Below the pieces are notes generated by a model. It worked only from the letters and a program-made list of their open reading frames with translations, had not been told where the DNA came from and ran no database searches. This document shows positions 63,973 through 64,000 of a stretch of DNA of 64,000 nt, piece by piece. The stretch's first letter is position 1. Each line of letters opens with the position of its first letter. This stretch comes from CAMDPA01 sp963825625. Its GTDB lineage: Bacteria; Pseudomonadota; Alphaproteobacteria; Rhizobiales; Hyphomicrobiaceae. Made by a program: the position numbers and the translations under genes. The stretch is taken from contig CAWGUF010000019.1 in assembly GCA_963825625.1 (NCBI GenBank), positions 124,001-188,000 on the forward strand, in the 5' to 3' direction.

Positions 63973-64000
63973 GACGTTCACCGGATGTTGCGGGTTGCCT

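Noticed and set aside
1..64000. tRNA or rRNA genes
   Set aside because: I looked for T-loop (GGTTCGANTCC-type) and rRNA signature stretches and saw none; a covariance search would be decisive.

Overview
The window is high-GC DNA (roughly 63-66 % by eye) with dense gene packing, frequent ATGA/TGATG overlaps and alphaproteobacterial families: DUF1036, DUF898 next to an M48 protease, YkgJ, an ExoR-like SEL1 protein, a UvrB with a long N-terminal extension, and two orphan xanthine-dehydrogenase-type large subunits. A free-living, metabolically versatile alphaproteobacterium, most likely of the Hyphomicrobiales, is the best guess. No rRNA, tRNA, CRISPR array, integrase or transposase was recognised.

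Layout. 0-6 kb: DinB-like protein, small secreted protein, orphan molybdenum hydroxylase, DUF1036 protein, glycerate 2-kinase. 6-12.7 kb: an unusual block in which a membrane-anchored protein with a long disordered linker and a periplasmic-type binding protein (overlapping genes) converge on a translationally coupled pair of dynamin-like GTPases. 13-16.7 kb: ndk, a second DinB, a two-subunit ThDP decarboxylase-like enzyme, Nudix, isochorismatase-like hydrolase. 17-18.8 kb: a lower-GC foreign-looking gene that runs into the antisense of a small membrane-protein gene, then a four-copy hairpin repeat array. 18.8-23.9 kb: acyltransferase 3, uvrB, NTF2-like protein. 24-37.8 kb: catabolic and redox enzymes (Mo hydroxylase, DUF1330, MFS permease, amidase, TPR-dioxygenase, PyrK/PyrD-1B pair, MDR reductase, NDP-forming acyl-CoA synthetase, two-domain extradiol/VOC protein). 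38-44.5 kb: envelope proteins, a UbiD decarboxylase and an SPFH protein. 44.7-54.3 kb: a phthalate-type aromatic oxidation cluster with a binding protein, two tandem Rieske oxygenases, a ferredoxin reductase, a Gfo/Idh/MocA dehydrogenase, a MarR regulator, an EutA-type reactivase and a bicupin. 54.4-64 kb: DedA-like protein, M48/DUF898 operon, ilvD plus ExoR-like gene, a cytochrome c/DUF4384 protein and a small secreted protein.

The 48.5-48.75 kb divergent promoter region carries two near-identical palindromic boxes placed symmetrically before the Rieske and reductase genes; the MarR protein encoded 2.3 kb downstream is the obvious candidate to bind them. Rieske oxygenase, reductase and Gfo-type dehydrogenase match the first two steps of aerobic phthalate-like degradation; the UbiD protein nearby is a possible decarboxylase for the diol product (inference).

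A striking feature is about 19 single-base indels in eight genes (uvrB, pyrK, pyrD, acyl-CoA synthetase, VOC dioxygenase, Rieske 2, reductase, eutA), many in homopolymer runs, with the coding sense perfectly kept on both sides. They cluster at 32-38 kb and 48-52 kb. Consensus error in the assembly is the simplest reading; true decay is the alternative. These genes are annotated as the repaired reading frames.
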